In this document: positions 24,863 to 34,499 of the stretch, piece by piece
How the letters are laid out: every line of letters starts with the position of its first letter
Position numbering within the stretch: position 1 is the first letter of the stretch
Assembly: GCF_009827655.1 (NCBI RefSeq)
Contig: NZ_WTYV01000002.1
Span: forward strand, 372,657-436,656
DNA length: 64,000 nucleotides
Direction of reading: 5' to 3'
Source: Alteraurantiacibacter buctensis
GTDB taxonomy: Bacteria > Pseudomonadota > Alphaproteobacteria > Sphingomonadales > Sphingomonadaceae
Notes under the pieces: model-generated
Seen by the model: only the letters and a program-made list of their open reading frames with translations
Told to the model about the DNA's origin: nothing
Database searches by the model: none
Program-made: the position numbers and the translations under genes

Positions 24863-26258
24863 GGGTAGTGCCTCCAACGCGATGTGGGGTGGACGTTTCG
24901 CCGAAGGGCCGTCCGCCATCATGCGCGAGATTAACGCGTCGATTCCGTTCGACAAGGCACTGTGGCGCCAGGACATCGCCGCCAGTCGTGCCCACGTGGC
25001 CATGCTGGCCGCCTGCGGGATCGTGGCCGATGCCGATGCGGAGACAATCCTGGCGGGGCTGGAGCAGGTCGCCGCCGAATACGAAGCAAACGGGGTACCG
25101 GAGAACTGGGATCTCGAAGACATCCACATGACCACCGAAAGCCGCCTGGCCGAGCTGATCGGTCCTGTGGCGGGGCGCCTGCACACCGCGCGCAGCCGCA
25201 ACGACCAGGTGGCGACCGACTTCCGCCTGTGGGTGCGCGATGCGATCGACCAGGTGGATGCAGGGCTTGCGGCGCTGCAACGCGCGCTGGTCATGCAGGC
25301 GCAGGCCCATGCGGACAGCATCATGCCCGGCTTCACCCACCTGCAGACCGCGCAGCCGGTGACGCTGGGCCATCACCTGCTGGCCTATTACGAGATGATC
25401 GCGCGCGACCGCAGCCGCTTTGCCGATGCGCGCACGCGGATGAACGTCAGCCCGCTGGGCAGCGCGGCGCTGGCCGGCACAGGCTTTCCGATCGACCGGC
25501 ACATGACCGCGCAGGCACTGGGCTTTGCCGCGCCGATGAGGAACAGCCTCGATGGCGTGTCGGACCGCGATTTTGCGCTCGATTACCTCCAGGCCGCCGC
25601 CCAGTGCAGCCTGCACCTGTCGCGTCTGGCCGAGGAATTCGTGATCTGGGCCAGCCAGCCTTTCGGCTTCGTGCGCATGGCCGACAGCCTTTCCACCGGT
25701 TCCAGCATCATGCCGCAGAAGAAGAACCCCGACGCCGCGGAACTGGTGCGCGGCCACGCCGGGCGCATCGTCGGCTGCCTCACCAGCCTGATGGTGACCA
25801 TGAAGGGCCTGCCGCTGGCCTATTCGAAGGACATGCAGGACGACAAGCCGCCGGTGTTCGAGGCGGCCAACCTGCTCGGCTTGTCCATCGCCGCGATGAC
25901 CGGGATGGTGGCTGACAGCACCTTTCGGACCGACCGGATGCGGCAAGCGGCCGAACTGGGCTATGCCACGGCCACCGACCTGGCCGACTGGCTGGTGCGG
26001 CAGGCCAATATCCCCTTCCGCGAGGCGCACCATATCACCGGCGCGGCCGTGAAGCTGGCTGAGAGCCGGGGCATTGCGCTGGATGAACTGTCGCTTGAGG
26101 ACCTCCAGGCCTTCGACACGCGGATCGACCAGCGTGTCTATGCGGCCCTTTCGGTGGAGGCATCGGTGGCCGCGCGGGCCAGCTATGGCGGCACCGCGCC
26201 CGATCAGGTGCGGGCCCGGGTTGCGGAAGCCATGCAGGAACTGGAGCAGGGCCGATGA
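24855..26258 (+). CDS. argH: Argininosuccinate lyase
   Basis: The protein has 467 residues and splits argininosuccinate into arginine and fumarate. The TTG at 24855 gives the N-terminus [20 protein letters not shown], which matches alphaproteobacterial ArgH better than a start at ATG 24882. Fumarase-superfamily signatures are visible: [21 protein letters not shown]-like [16 protein letters not shown], and the Ser loop [12 protein letters not shown]. The stop overlaps the next ATG (ATGA), linking argH to a small lipoprotein and lysA. Confidence 0.95.
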   Translation: MTKGSASNAMWGGRFAEGPSAIMREINASIPFDKALWRQDIAASRAHVAMLAACGIVADADAETILAGLEQVAAEYEANGVPENWDLEDIHMTTESRLAELIGPVAGRLHTARSRNDQVATDFRLWVRDAIDQVDAGLAALQRALVMQAQAHADSIMPGFTHLQTAQPVTLGHHLLAYYEMIARDRSRFADARTRMNVSPLGSAALAGTGFPIDRHMTAQALGFAAPMRNSLDGVSDRDFALDYLQAAAQCSLHLSRLAEEFVIWASQPFGFVRMADSLSTGSSIMPQKKNPDAAELVRGHAGRIVGCLTSLMVTMKGLPLAYSKDMQDDKPPVFEAANLLGLSIAAMTGMVADSTFRTDRMRQAAELGYATATDLADWLVRQANIPFREAHHITGAAVKLAESRGIALDELSLEDLQAFDTRIDQRVYAALSVEASVAARASYGGTAPDQVRARVAEAMQELEQGR

Positions 26259-26494
26259 AACGACTGCTGGTCATCGGCCTGTTGCTGAGCCTTGCTGCCT
26301 GCGCGCGCACGGCAGACCTTGAGCCTGCTCCCGGCCGCACCCTGCCGCCCGCGCCTTATGGTGCCAGCGAGCCTCCCAGTGCCGAAACCCTGCTGGAAAG
26401 CGAACCGCAGGCCGTGCCCGAACGCAGCGTGGAACTGCGCTCAGGATCCGAAGAACGCGAGGACGATCCCTTCGATCTCCCGCCCGAAGGCTGA
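26255..26494 (+). CDS. Small lipoprotein between argH and lysA
   Basis: The protein has 79 residues. A lipoprotein signal with lipobox LAAC lies at residues 13-16 (LLLSLAAC). The mature part is short, Pro-rich and acidic, with no recognised domain ([13 protein letters not shown] then [12 protein letters not shown]). Small lipoproteins stand before lysA in many proteobacteria; LptM (YifL), an LPS-assembly helper, occupies this place in enterobacteria. Sequence similarity beyond the lipobox is too weak to use that name. It overlaps argH by 4 nt. Confidence 0.75.
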   Translation: MKRLLVIGLLLSLAACARTADLEPAPGRTLPPAPYGASEPPSAETLLESEPQAVPERSVELRSGSEEREDDPFDLPPEG

Positions 26495-26497
26495 CCA

Positions 26498-27763
26498 ATG
26501 GACTATTTCCAGATCAAGAACGGCGAACTCCACGCCGAAGACGTGCCCCTGTCGCGCATTGCCGAGGAATTCGGCACGCCGGTCTACATCTACTCGCGCG
26601 CCACGCTGGAACGCCACACACGCGTGTTCCGCGAAGGGCTGGCGGGCCTGGAGAAGAAACCGCACCTGGCCTTTGCGGTCAAATCCAATCCCAACCTGGC
26701 CGTGTTGCGGGTGATGGCGCGCGAAGGCTTCGGTGCCGACGTGGTCTCGGGCGGCGAGCTGGCGCGGGCCCTGGCTGCGGGCATGAAGCCGGAGGACATC
26801 GTCTTTTCCGGCGTCGGCAAGACCTGGGCAGAGCTGGAGCTGGGCCTGGAAAAGGGCATCGGCCAGTTCAACATCGAGAGCGAGGAAGAAGGCCTCGAAC
26901 TGGCCGAACTGGCGGCAGAACGCGGCCAGACGGCTCGCTGCGCGCTGCGGGTGAACCCCGACATCGACGCCGGGACGCACGAGAAGATCAGCACCGGCAA
27001 GGCCGACAACAAGTTCGGCGTACCGATCGACATGGCCGTGGCCATGTACCTGCGGCTGGCCAAGCTGCCCGGGCTGGAGATGCGCGGCCTAGCCGTTCAT
27101 ATCGGCAGCCAGCTTTCCGACCTGCGCCCGCTGGAGCTGGCCTTCGAGAAGATCGGCGCGCTGGTGCAGCAGATTCGCGGCGCTGGCGGTTCGGTCACCC
27201 ACGTCGACCTCGGCGGCGGCCTGGGCGTGCCCTACCGCGCGGGCGAGGTAATGCCCAGCCCGGCGGACTATGGTTCCATGGTCGCCCGCGTCACCCGCGG
27301 CTGGGACGTGACCCTGATGTTCGAGCCGGGCCGCGTGATCGCGGGCAATGCCGGCGTCCTGCTGACCCGCGTGGTGCGGGTGAAGCGTAACGGCAACCGC
27401 GTGCCATTCGTGATCGTCGATGCGGCGATGAATGACCTGGCGCGTCCGGCGCTCTACGGTTCGTGGCACGATTTCGATGCCGTGCGGCCCAGTGGCCAGC
27501 GCATGGTGGCCAACATCGTCGGGCCGATCTGCGAAACGGGTGATACCTTCGCCATGGACCGGGCCACCGATGCCCTGGAACGGGGTGACCTGGCGGTCTT
27601 CCGTACCGCCGGGGCCTATGGCGCGACCATGGCCAGCAGCTACAACTCGCGCGGTTTTGTGGCCGAGGTGATGGTGGACGGGGACAAGGTGGCCAGCGTG
27701 GCCGACCGCATCCTGCCGGCCGAGATCACCGCTGCCGAGCGGGTCCCTGACTGGCTGGACTGA
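26498..27763 (+). CDS. lysA: Diaminopimelate decarboxylase
   Basis: The protein has 421 residues and decarboxylates meso-diaminopimelate to lysine with PLP. The PLP lysine is in HLAFAVKSNPNLAVLRV. HIGSQLSDLRPLE and HVDLGGGLGVPY are family signatures, and GPICETGDTFA carries the active-site Cys of the partner subunit. It starts 3 nt after the small lipoprotein gene and ends 2 nt before the CysG-N gene, so it lies within a tight operon from argH. Confidence 0.96.
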   Translation: MDYFQIKNGELHAEDVPLSRIAEEFGTPVYIYSRATLERHTRVFREGLAGLEKKPHLAFAVKSNPNLAVLRVMAREGFGADVVSGGELARALAAGMKPEDIVFSGVGKTWAELELGLEKGIGQFNIESEEEGLELAELAAERGQTARCALRVNPDIDAGTHEKISTGKADNKFGVPIDMAVAMYLRLAKLPGLEMRGLAVHIGSQLSDLRPLELAFEKIGALVQQIRGAGGSVTHVDLGGGLGVPYRAGEVMPSPADYGSMVARVTRGWDVTLMFEPGRVIAGNAGVLLTRVVRVKRNGNRVPFVIVDAAMNDLARPALYGSWHDFDAVRPSGQRMVANIVGPICETGDTFAMDRATDALERGDLAVFRTAGAYGATMASSYNSRGFVAEVMVDGDKVASVADRILPAEITAAERVPDWLD

Positions 27764-27765
27764 CC

Positions 27766-28551
27766 ATGCGCAGCCTCCCCCTGTTTCACCGCATTGCCGG
27801 CCAGCCGGTGGTGGTGCTGGGCGAAGGGGACATGGCCGAGCCCAAGCGGCGGCTGGTCGAGCGGGCTGGCGGCGAGGTCATCGCAGACCTGGCCGAAGGC
27901 ATTGATCGCGGTGCACGGCTGGCCTTCATCGCCCACAACGACCCCGCAATGTGCGAGGCGGATGCGATCCGCGCACGCTGCGCCGGGTTGCTGGTCAACG
28001 TCGTCGATCAGCCCGCGCTGTGCGATTTCACTACGCCCAGCATCCTGGATCGCGATCCGGTGCTGTTGGCAATCGGCACTTCGGGTGCCTCGGCAGGCCT
28101 CGCCAAGCAGCTGCGCCTTCGCCTGGAGGCGCTGCTGCCTGCGGACCTGGGGCTGCTGGCCAGCAAGCTGGAGGCGCTGCGGGTGCGGCTGCGGCAAGTC
28201 TACCCGACCGGCGCAGAGCGACGGCAGGCGCTTGATGCGGCGCTCACCGCCGGCGGCCCGCTCGATCCGCTGGCCAGCGGCGCGCATGAGAGGGCCGAGG
28301 CCTGGCTCGATGGCGCGTTCCGGCAGGATGCCGGACAACGCGTGGAAATACGCCTGGCGAGCAACGATCCGGAGGATCTGACACTGCGCACTGCGCGGCT
28401 GCTGGGCAGTGCCGATGTGGTCCTGCACGATGCAGCGGTACCTCTTGCGATCCTGGCCCGGGCACGGGCCGATGCGAAGCGGTTGGTCTTGCCGGCCGAA
28501 GTGCCCGAAGGAGCTGGCCTAGTGGTTGTCCTTCTGTCCGCAATTCCTTGA
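27766..28551 (+). CDS. Siroheme synthase N-terminal domain protein (precorrin-2 dehydrogenase) with vestigial methyltransferase start
   Basis: The protein has 261 residues. Residues 1-150 match the CysG-N domain: an NAD-binding region VVVLGEGDMAEPKRRLVERAG and NVVDQPALCDFTTPSILDRDPV with the conserved Asp and Ser area, for oxidation of precorrin-2 and iron insertion. The last 70 residues (VEIRLASNDPEDLTLRTARLL then ADVVLHDAAV) look like the first part of a SUMT methyltransferase, but the glycine-rich SAM loop is lost and the domain is cut short. It is probably a bifunctional dehydrogenase/ferrochelatase; methylation would need a separate CobA. Confidence 0.8.
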   Translation: MRSLPLFHRIAGQPVVVLGEGDMAEPKRRLVERAGGEVIADLAEGIDRGARLAFIAHNDPAMCEADAIRARCAGLLVNVVDQPALCDFTTPSILDRDPVLLAIGTSGASAGLAKQLRLRLEALLPADLGLLASKLEALRVRLRQVYPTGAERRQALDAALTAGGPLDPLASGAHERAEAWLDGAFRQDAGQRVEIRLASNDPEDLTLRTARLLGSADVVLHDAAVPLAILARARADAKRLVLPAEVPEGAGLVVVLLSAIP

Positions 28552-28655
28552 TCTAAAACACATTACAGTCTTTTAACTTCAATCCTGTCTGCCCGCTCGG
28601 CACTTCTATGCCGGCGAGGCGATCCCCGTTTCGCGGACAACAGGAGACTGATGGG

Positions 28656-28817
28656 ATGAAGTTGCCCAAGATCGATCTGGCGAGCCTGCCCGATCTCCAC
28701 ACCCTTACCGGCATGTTCGGCTCTCTGGCGGAGCGCCGGCCGGGCCACGACGATACCCTCATCGTGCTGATGACCATCGTCTACGAATCGCAGCCCCCGG
28801 GCGGCGGGATCATCTGA
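28656..28817 (+). CDS. Small hypothetical protein (53 aa)
   Basis: The frame reads MKLPKIDLASLPDLHTLTGM and ends in a Gly-Ile tail (QPPGGGII). ACAGGAGACTG places a good ribosome site 8 nt before ATG 28656. It has no membrane segment or Cys. I recall similar unnamed peptides from sphingomonads, but cannot give a function. It precedes two proteins of unknown function on the same strand. Confidence 0.6.
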   Translation: MKLPKIDLASLPDLHTLTGMFGSLAERRPGHDDTLIVLMTIVYESQPPGGGII

Positions 28818-28832
28818 GCCGGGGCGCGGACC

Positions 28833-29798
28833 TTGCGTGTTCACCCCCAGATAGCGATGCTGCGGGGCGACAGGGCTCCGCAGCGTCACGCCCAGACGGC
28901 CATGCACGCTGCCATCGAGGCCTGGCGGGCGGAAGAGGGCGTGGCGGCCATGCTGGCCGACTTCCGCCGTTTCGGCGAAGGGGCGGCGCTCGAAGCCTGC
29001 CCGGCGCTGGAGGCCATCTTCACCCGTGCCGATACGGCCGAGGCCCTGGCGGCTTCGCTGACAGGCCACTTCTGCCGCGCCATCGCCGCCAATCCGCTGG
29101 GCCATCCGCCGTTCCGCAACGCCTTCAACGAAGGTTCCTCTACCATGCTGCTGGGCAAGGCAGGCCGCGCGCAACTGGTTCTCCAGGCGCGCGAGCCGGG
29201 AGCCTACACCGATTCGGCGGTCACTTTTGCCGACCTGCTGCGCTATGATGCGGTGCTGGCCGGCCGGTCACAGGCGCGGATCGTGCGCATCCACGGGCCC
29301 GATGACCAGGTGGGCATGAGCGAGGAGCCGATTGTCCTGCAGCGCGGAGTGAGGCTGGGCTTCGACTGCAACCGCGAGACGCTGATGACCGAGGTGGTGG
29401 AGACCCGCCTGGTCACCCTGCGCCTGCTGCAAAGCGCGGAGCATCCCATGCCGAGCCGCGAATACAGCCGTCAGACCGGCAGGCTGCTGCACCAGGCCGC
29501 CGGTTCGCTCGCCAGCAGCAGGCGCGAGATGATGGCGGCGCTGCTCGGTCGCATGGGCCGGGTGGAGGCTGCCCCGGCTCTGGCCGACATGGCGCTGGCC
29601 GAGCACGAACAGTCGCTGCGCTGGCAGGCCCTGCGCGAGTGCCTGGCGCTGGATGCCGCAACGGGCTTCGCGGCCCTGTGCGCCATCGCCCGCAATCCGG
29701 CCGACCCGCTGGGGCACCCCGCTGGTGCCCTGCGCAGCCAGTTGCTGGAAACCTACCCCGAACTCGCCAGCCTGGAGGATGACCGATGCCCCGCGTGA
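28833..29798 (+). CDS. Conserved hypothetical protein (helical, about 320 aa)
   Basis: The protein has 321 residues if it starts at TTG 28833; an ATG at 28857 would remove 8. It appears all-helical and Ala-rich, with no signal peptide. HPPFRNAFNEGSSTMLLGKAGRAQL and a middle part with HGPDDQVGMSEEPIVLQRG suggest beta strands in the centre. The C-terminal third resembles HEAT-like helical pairs (ALADMALAEHEQSLRWQALRE). I do not recognise the family. It overlaps the next gene by 13 nt, which suggests a functional pair. Confidence 0.7.
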   Translation: MRVHPQIAMLRGDRAPQRHAQTAMHAAIEAWRAEEGVAAMLADFRRFGEGAALEACPALEAIFTRADTAEALAASLTGHFCRAIAANPLGHPPFRNAFNEGSSTMLLGKAGRAQLVLQAREPGAYTDSAVTFADLLRYDAVLAGRSQARIVRIHGPDDQVGMSEEPIVLQRGVRLGFDCNRETLMTEVVETRLVTLRLLQSAEHPMPSREYSRQTGRLLHQAAGSLASSRREMMAALLGRMGRVEAAPALADMALAEHEQSLRWQALRECLALDAATGFAALCAIARNPADPLGHPAGALRSQLLETYPELASLEDDRCPA

Positions 29799-30682
29799 TT
29801 TCCCCTGCCGACTATCACGCCTGCACCCTGGGCGATTGCCTGGCGGCGCTGGACGCCAGCGGCTTCGATCCGCGCGACGAGGAAAGCCTGCTCCACGCCG
29901 CCGGCTGGCTGGGGCGGCTGAACGCCAACCGCGACTTCCTGGCCGAGGCCATGCTGGCCGAACTCAAGGATTCCAGCGGCAGCCAGGAGGAAGCCAGCGC
30001 CTATGGCGCGCAGGTGGTGATGCTGAGCCCGCTGGGCGGCGAATACTTCATGCGGGCCAATTTCTGGCCCAGCCGCGACGAGCACAGCTTCCGCGCATCG
30101 GGCCAGAACGCCTTCAGCTACGAACTGCCGCACGACCACAACTTCGACTTCCTCACCGTGGGCTATTTCGGGCCGGGCTATGCGTCGGACTACTACGAGT
30201 TCGACTATGACAGCGTCGAAGGGATAGTGGGCGAGAAGGCCAACCTGCGCTTCGTCGAACGCTCCACGCTGGAGCCTGGCAAGCTGATGCATTACCGCGC
30301 GCACCGCGATGTCCACTCGCAACTGCCGCCCGAAAGCCTGTCGGTCAGCGTCAACATCATGCACGCAGGTGGGGCCCAGGGCTGGCTGGACCAGTACCGG
30401 TTCGACGTGGAACGTGACACGATCAGCGGCGTGATCAGCGCCGGGGGCAGCGAGATCTTCCTGCGCGTGGCCGTGGGGCTGGACCACCCCGAAGCGCACG
30501 ACCTGGCTGACCATTTCGCCCGCCACCACGTGAGCGACCGGATGCGGCTGGTGGCGCTGGAGGCGCAGGCCGGGGTGCTGGACCTGGCGGCGCGGGACGA
30601 CTTGTGGCGGCGCGCGGAGGGCAACGGCAGCCGGCTGATCGCGGGCGAGGCCACGCGGCGGCGGGCGCAACTGGCGGCCTGA
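29786..30682 (+). CDS. Conserved hypothetical protein, possibly cupin-like
   Basis: The protein has 298 residues. The central part is rich in His and aromatic residues: ELPHDHNFDFLTVGYFGPGY, then KLMHYRAHRDVHSQLPPESL and VNIMHAGG. The spacing of the His residues and the beta pattern recall a double-stranded beta-helix metal enzyme, but no standard cupin motif is complete, so this is only a suggestion. The C-terminus is helical and Arg-rich. It is translationally coupled to the upstream unknown gene. No known pathway genes lie nearby. Confidence 0.7.
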   Translation: MPRVISPADYHACTLGDCLAALDASGFDPRDEESLLHAAGWLGRLNANRDFLAEAMLAELKDSSGSQEEASAYGAQVVMLSPLGGEYFMRANFWPSRDEHSFRASGQNAFSYELPHDHNFDFLTVGYFGPGYASDYYEFDYDSVEGIVGEKANLRFVERSTLEPGKLMHYRAHRDVHSQLPPESLSVSVNIMHAGGAQGWLDQYRFDVERDTISGVISAGGSEIFLRVAVGLDHPEAHDLADHFARHHVSDRMRLVALEAQAGVLDLAARDDLWRRAEGNGSRLIAGEATRRRAQLAA

Positions 30683-30719
30683 TCGTCCGCGCTAGTTGAT
30701 GAAGTACATACCGGGACAG

Positions 30720-30733
30720 GGCTTGTACAAGCC
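30720..30733. repeat. Perfect 14-bp palindrome between convergent genes
   Basis: GGCTTGTACAAGCC reads the same on both strands. It lies in the 150-nt gap between the unknown gene at 29786 and ruvX. It could fold as a tight hairpin or serve as a protein site; the rest of the gap shows nothing else. Confidence 0.4.
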
Positions 30734-30832
30734 AAAGGGCGCGCGGGCGGCGCGAGGCATCGGGGGAAGGCTGGACGGGTCAAAGAGCCGGAAGGTGCTG
30801 GCACGTTCCGGCCGCTGTAGGAAAGCCCCGAA

Positions 30833-31300
30833 TTACAGGATGCCACCCGCCAGACGGTCGATCGCGCCCTGCAGGATCACGGCGGCGGCGTGGCTGTCGA
30901 TCTTCTCGGCCCGCTTGGCCCGGCTCATGTCCTGGTCGATCATCGCCCGCTCGGCGCTGGTAGTGGACCAGCGCTCGTCCCACAGCAGCACGGGCAGGCC
31001 CAGCACCCCCAGGTTGCGGGCAAAGGCGCGGCTGGCCTGGGCGCGCGGGCCGGAACTGCCATCCATGTTGAGCGGCAGCCCGATCACCAGCCCCTTCACC
31101 TGGCGGGCCGCGACCAGTTCCTCGATCAGGGCCTTGTCGCGGGTGAACTTGCCGCGCGAGAGGGTCTTGCCGGGCGTGGCGAAGGACCAGCGCGCATCGC
31201 AGGTGGCGATGCCGATGGTCTTGGTGCCCAGGTCCATGCCCAGCAGCGCCCCGCCATCGGGCAGGGCGGCGCGGAATTCGCCCGCGTTCTCGGTAATCAT
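30833..31300 (-). CDS. ruvX: Holliday-junction resolvase-like nuclease / pre-16S rRNA nuclease
   Basis: The protein has 155 residues with the RNase H-like YqgF fold: LLGMDLGTKTIGIATCD gives the first acidic site, GLVIGLPLNMDGSSGPRAQ the central motif, and LLWDERWSTTSAERA plus KIDSHAAAVILQ the later acidic residues. YqgF trims the 5' end of 16S rRNA in E. coli and is also called RuvX. ATG 31300 overlaps the DUF3089 stop (ATGA). It is the last gene of the pyrE operon. Confidence 0.92.
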   Translation of the reverse strand: MITENAGEFRAALPDGGALLGMDLGTKTIGIATCDARWSFATPGKTLSRGKFTRDKALIEELVAARQVKGLVIGLPLNMDGSSGPRAQASRAFARNLGVLGLPVLLWDERWSTTSAERAMIDQDMSRAKRAEKIDSHAAAVILQGAIDRLAGGIL

Positions 31301-32433
31301 GGGCGGGCGGCCTGCCAGGCGTTCACCCGCCGCGCCACGTCGGCCCGCAGGTTGGCCCAGAACAGCGGGATATCGTACACGTGATAGTTGTTGCCCGGCA
31401 GCACATAGCTGCCCATTTCGGGCGGGTCGCCGATCAGCAGCAGGCCCTGGCGGTCGCAGACGGCAGGAACCGCACCCGGCACCAGGTCGCCCGAGGTCAG
31501 CTCGGCATTGGGCACCAGCGTGCCCAGGTTTGCCGCCATGTCCGCCTGCCCGTTGGCCGATCCGGTGAGCGGGTTGACGCACAGGATCGGGCTGTCACCC
31601 CGCAGCACGCCATCAAGCCCGGGCGAGGCGCGGTACTGTTCCAACATCATGCCGGGTTCGGCTTCCTTGGCGAAGCTGGCCCAGGAGACGAGGCAGGCGG
31701 GCTGGTCAGGCGCGGCGCAGGCGGGCAGTGGCAGGCGCGGCAGGTCATGCTCCACGCTGATCGGCCAACCGACGGGATAGACGGCGGCGAGGCGGCCCTG
31801 CAGCGGGGTGCCGGCCACCTTCTCGCGCAGCAGGCGCAGCACGTGGGCCGCCCCCTGGCTGTGCCCGGCCAGCACGATCGGCCGGTCCTGCGCCACGGTG
31901 GCCACGAAGTAGTCGAAGGCCAGCGCCACATCGGCATAAGCCGCATCGAGCGACTGGCCCGCAGCCGGTTCCTCGGCCAGGAACGAGCCGAAGGTTGCCT
32001 GCCGGTAGCGCGGCGCCCAGATTTCCGCCGCCCGGTTGAACGGGCTGGCCATGCCGGCCACGAATGTCTCGGCAATCCGGCGGCTGTCCGCATCGTCCAG
32101 CGGCGCGTTCCACGCGGCGCGCGAATAGAAGCTGGTGGGGTGGACGAAGAACACCGCGAAGGGAGGGGTTACCGGCGGCTGGGGCGGGGCGGTGAAGCCT
32201 TCGCGCACCTGCGGTTCCCACAGGGCGGGATCGTTGCCAGCGCCCATGCCGGGGCGGCTGATCCACATGGCGGGATCGGCATAGGCGTTGTGGGCCAGAG
32301 CCTGCGGTCCGGTAAACTCGGCCGAGGGGACCATGGCCAGCCGGGTCAGCTCCTCGCCGTAAAGCCGCAAGGCCAGCAGCACGCCCAGCGCCAGCAGGAT
32401 GCCGAAGACGATGAAATAGAGAAACTTACGCAT
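31297..32433 (-). CDS. DUF3089 alpha/beta-hydrolase
   Basis: The protein has 378 residues with a signal anchor at 1-24 (FLYFIVFGILLALGVLLAL). DUF3089 marks are AVFFVHPTSFYSRAAWNAPL, the nucleophile elbow VLAGHSQGAAHVLRLL and YHVYDIPLFWANLR with the late His. The usual catalytic Ser is in GHSQG. Its substrate is unknown; the active site should face the periplasm. The gene overlaps the ends of both neighbours, so it is cotranscribed. Confidence 0.85.
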   Translation of the reverse strand: MRKFLYFIVFGILLALGVLLALRLYGEELTRLAMVPSAEFTGPQALAHNAYADPAMWISRPGMGAGNDPALWEPQVREGFTAPPQPPVTPPFAVFFVHPTSFYSRAAWNAPLDDADSRRIAETFVAGMASPFNRAAEIWAPRYRQATFGSFLAEEPAAGQSLDAAYADVALAFDYFVATVAQDRPIVLAGHSQGAAHVLRLLREKVAGTPLQGRLAAVYPVGWPISVEHDLPRLPLPACAAPDQPACLVSWASFAKEAEPGMMLEQYRASPGLDGVLRGDSPILCVNPLTGSANGQADMAANLGTLVPNAELTSGDLVPGAVPAVCDRQGLLLIGDPPEMGSYVLPGNNYHVYDIPLFWANLRADVARRVNAWQAARP

Positions 32434-33565
32434 GGACCTGCCCCGGCGGCGGGTCCACCCGGTCCGGCGCGCGGCCCTCGTGCGGCGGGTGCCCGCCCTG
32501 TCCGGCGGTGCGCGCGGCGCGGTGTTCCAGCGCCACCTTGATCATTGCCAGCAGCGGATCTGCCAGGAACAGGCCGATGATGCCGAACAGGATGCCCATG
32601 ATGAGCTGGAAGGCCAGCACCAGCGCGGGGGCCAGGTCCACCGTCTTCTTGGCGATCAGCGGGATGATCACATAGCCGTCGAAGGTCTGCACCACGAAGT
32701 AGACGAGGATGGTGTAAAGCCCCATCTCGTAGCCGCCGGAAAAGCCCACCAGCACCATCAGGATGCCGGAGATGAAGGCCCCGATATTGGGGATGAAGGC
32801 GAGCAGGCCGGTCAGGATCGAAAGCAGCGCCGCCATCGGCACGCCGTAGATGGCCAGCATGGCATAGGTCAGGATGCCTTCGAAGACCATGCCCACCAGG
32901 CGGCCGAACATCAGGCGACGCATGGTGAAGGCCATGTCGCTCATCAGATCGTGGAATTCGGCGCGCTTCTTCTGCGGCAGCATCCAGGCCATGCCGCGTT
33001 CGTAGAGGCGCGGCTCCATAGCCACGTAGAGGCCCATGATAAGCACCAGCACAACGGTGGTCAGCGCCCCCAGGATGCCACCAAGCGCACGCGTAACCGT
33101 GCCGACTCCGCTGGCTGCCTGGCCCAGGAAACCCTGCAGGTCGGCAATTTCCATCGCGAAGCCCTGCGACGATGCCCAGTCAGCCGCGCGGCGGGCCTGT
33201 GCCTCGATCAACATGGGCAGTTGCGCGGCTTCGCGGCTGATCTGGTTGCCGGCAAACATCGTCAGCCAGACCATGAAGGCGATCGAGGCCAGCACCACGA
33301 TGGCGATGCGCCAGCCGCGTCCGACCGGCAGCACGCGGCCCAGCAGGCGCGCGCCGCCGTCAATCATTGCGGCGAAAACCATGGCGCCGAAGATCACCAG
33401 CAGGCTTTGCGAGATGTAGACCGCCAGCACGGCCAGCCCCACCATGGCGATCCACACCCCGGCGCGGGTGATTTCGTGCCGCACGGCGGGGTTGGTGAAG
33501 GTGGCGGGGCTGGCGCCCAGCGGCTTGGCCTCGTCCTGCGGGCGGCTGCCAGTCTCGTCACTCAT
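32426..33565 (-). CDS. AI-2E family transporter (membrane)
   Basis: The protein has 379 residues from ATG 33565, which overlaps the lepB stop. It has seven to eight membrane segments, with the family signatures LLAFIPNIGAFISGILMVLVG, FDGYVIIPLIAKKTVDLAP and LFGIIGLFLADPLLAMIKV. The family exports varied small molecules and includes Na+/H+ exchangers; the quorum-signal name is not a reliable guide. A charged C-terminal tail (PPHEGRAPDRVDPP) overlaps the start of the DUF3089 gene. Confidence 0.9.
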   Translation of the reverse strand: MSDETGSRPQDEAKPLGASPATFTNPAVRHEITRAGVWIAMVGLAVLAVYISQSLLVIFGAMVFAAMIDGGARLLGRVLPVGRGWRIAIVVLASIAFMVWLTMFAGNQISREAAQLPMLIEAQARRAADWASSQGFAMEIADLQGFLGQAASGVGTVTRALGGILGALTTVVLVLIMGLYVAMEPRLYERGMAWMLPQKKRAEFHDLMSDMAFTMRRLMFGRLVGMVFEGILTYAMLAIYGVPMAALLSILTGLLAFIPNIGAFISGILMVLVGFSGGYEMGLYTILVYFVVQTFDGYVIIPLIAKKTVDLAPALVLAFQLIMGILFGIIGLFLADPLLAMIKVALEHRAARTAGQGGHPPHEGRAPDRVDPPPGQVHA

Positions 33566-34499
33566 TCCCGGCACTCCCTTGCGTTAGCGGATTCGGCCCT
33601 TGCACAGAAGGATTCAGGGGTGGTCGCAGGCTGGTCCAGGCGCGATCCGGGCGCAAGGCCGGCAACCAGGTAAGCGGGTTATAGCTGGACTGGCCGTCAA
33701 GGCTGAAGGTGATGAACTCGGCCCGCCCGCCGATGTCGCTGATCGGCACTGCGCCGCCCAGGCCGTTGCCGAATGGCGGGCCGGGGGCGCGGCTGTCGGC
33801 CGAATGGTCGCGGTTGTCGCCCATCAGGAACACGTAGCCTTCGGGAATGGTCATCTCGCCAAAGGTGTCGAGCGGCTGGTTGACGTGGTCGATCACCAGG
33901 TAGGTCGCCCCGTTGGGCAGGGTTTCCTGCCAGGTCTGCGGCTCATAGACCTGCTCGCCGCTTTCCAGCCGGCGCAGGCTGCCGGCGAACACGTCAAGGC
34001 ACGGGCGGCCGTCGCACTGGTTCTGGTTGGCGGCAGGCAGGCGCACCGGGGGCACCAGCTCGCGCTTGATTGGCTGGCCGTTGAGCACGATGCGCCCTTC
34101 CACCACGGCGATCCGGTCTCCCGGCAGGGCCACCACGCGCTTGATGTATTCGGTGAGGGGGTAGGAACCCTCGGGCGGCATGGTGACCACGATATCACCG
34201 TATTCGGGCATGGCCGGGGCAATCCGCCAGGTATCGCGGCGCATGGGGTGGAAGGACAGCGACGACCAGTTCCAGCCATAGGGATACTTGCTCACCACCA
34301 GCCGGTCGCCCACCAGCAGGGTGGGGATCATGCTGCCGCTGGGGATGTAGAACGGCTTGGCCACGAAGCTGTGGAAGGCAAGCACGCCCAGCAGCATCAG
34401 CACCAGGCCGCGCAGTTCGGCCAGCCAGTTGACCTTGGCCCGGGGCTTGTCGGCGGGGACCGCAGCAGGGGCGGGAGTGGCGATATCGGCCTCGCTCAT
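33558..34499 (-). CDS. lepB: Signal peptidase I
   Basis: The protein has 313 residues. One membrane segment ([18 protein letters not shown]) anchors it. The catalytic Ser is in [22 protein letters not shown] and the Lys base in [26 protein letters not shown] is box E. It removes signal peptides on the periplasmic face of the inner membrane. An insertion rich in Pro and Asn ([20 protein letters not shown]) carries two Cys residues. It overlaps acpS and the transporter gene. Confidence 0.95.
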   Translation of the reverse strand: MSEADIATPAPAAVPADKPRAKVNWLAELRGLVLMLLGVLAFHSFVAKPFYIPSGSMIPTLLVGDRLVVSKYPYGWNWSSLSFHPMRRDTWRIAPAMPEYGDIVVTMPPEGSYPLTEYIKRVVALPGDRIAVVEGRIVLNGQPIKRELVPPVRLPAANQNQCDGRPCLDVFAGSLRRLESGEQVYEPQTWQETLPNGATYLVIDHVNQPLDTFGEMTIPEGYVFLMGDNRDHSADSRAPGPPFGNGLGGAVPISDIGGRAEFITFSLDGQSSYNPLTWLPALRPDRAWTSLRPPLNPSVQGPNPLTQGSAGNE

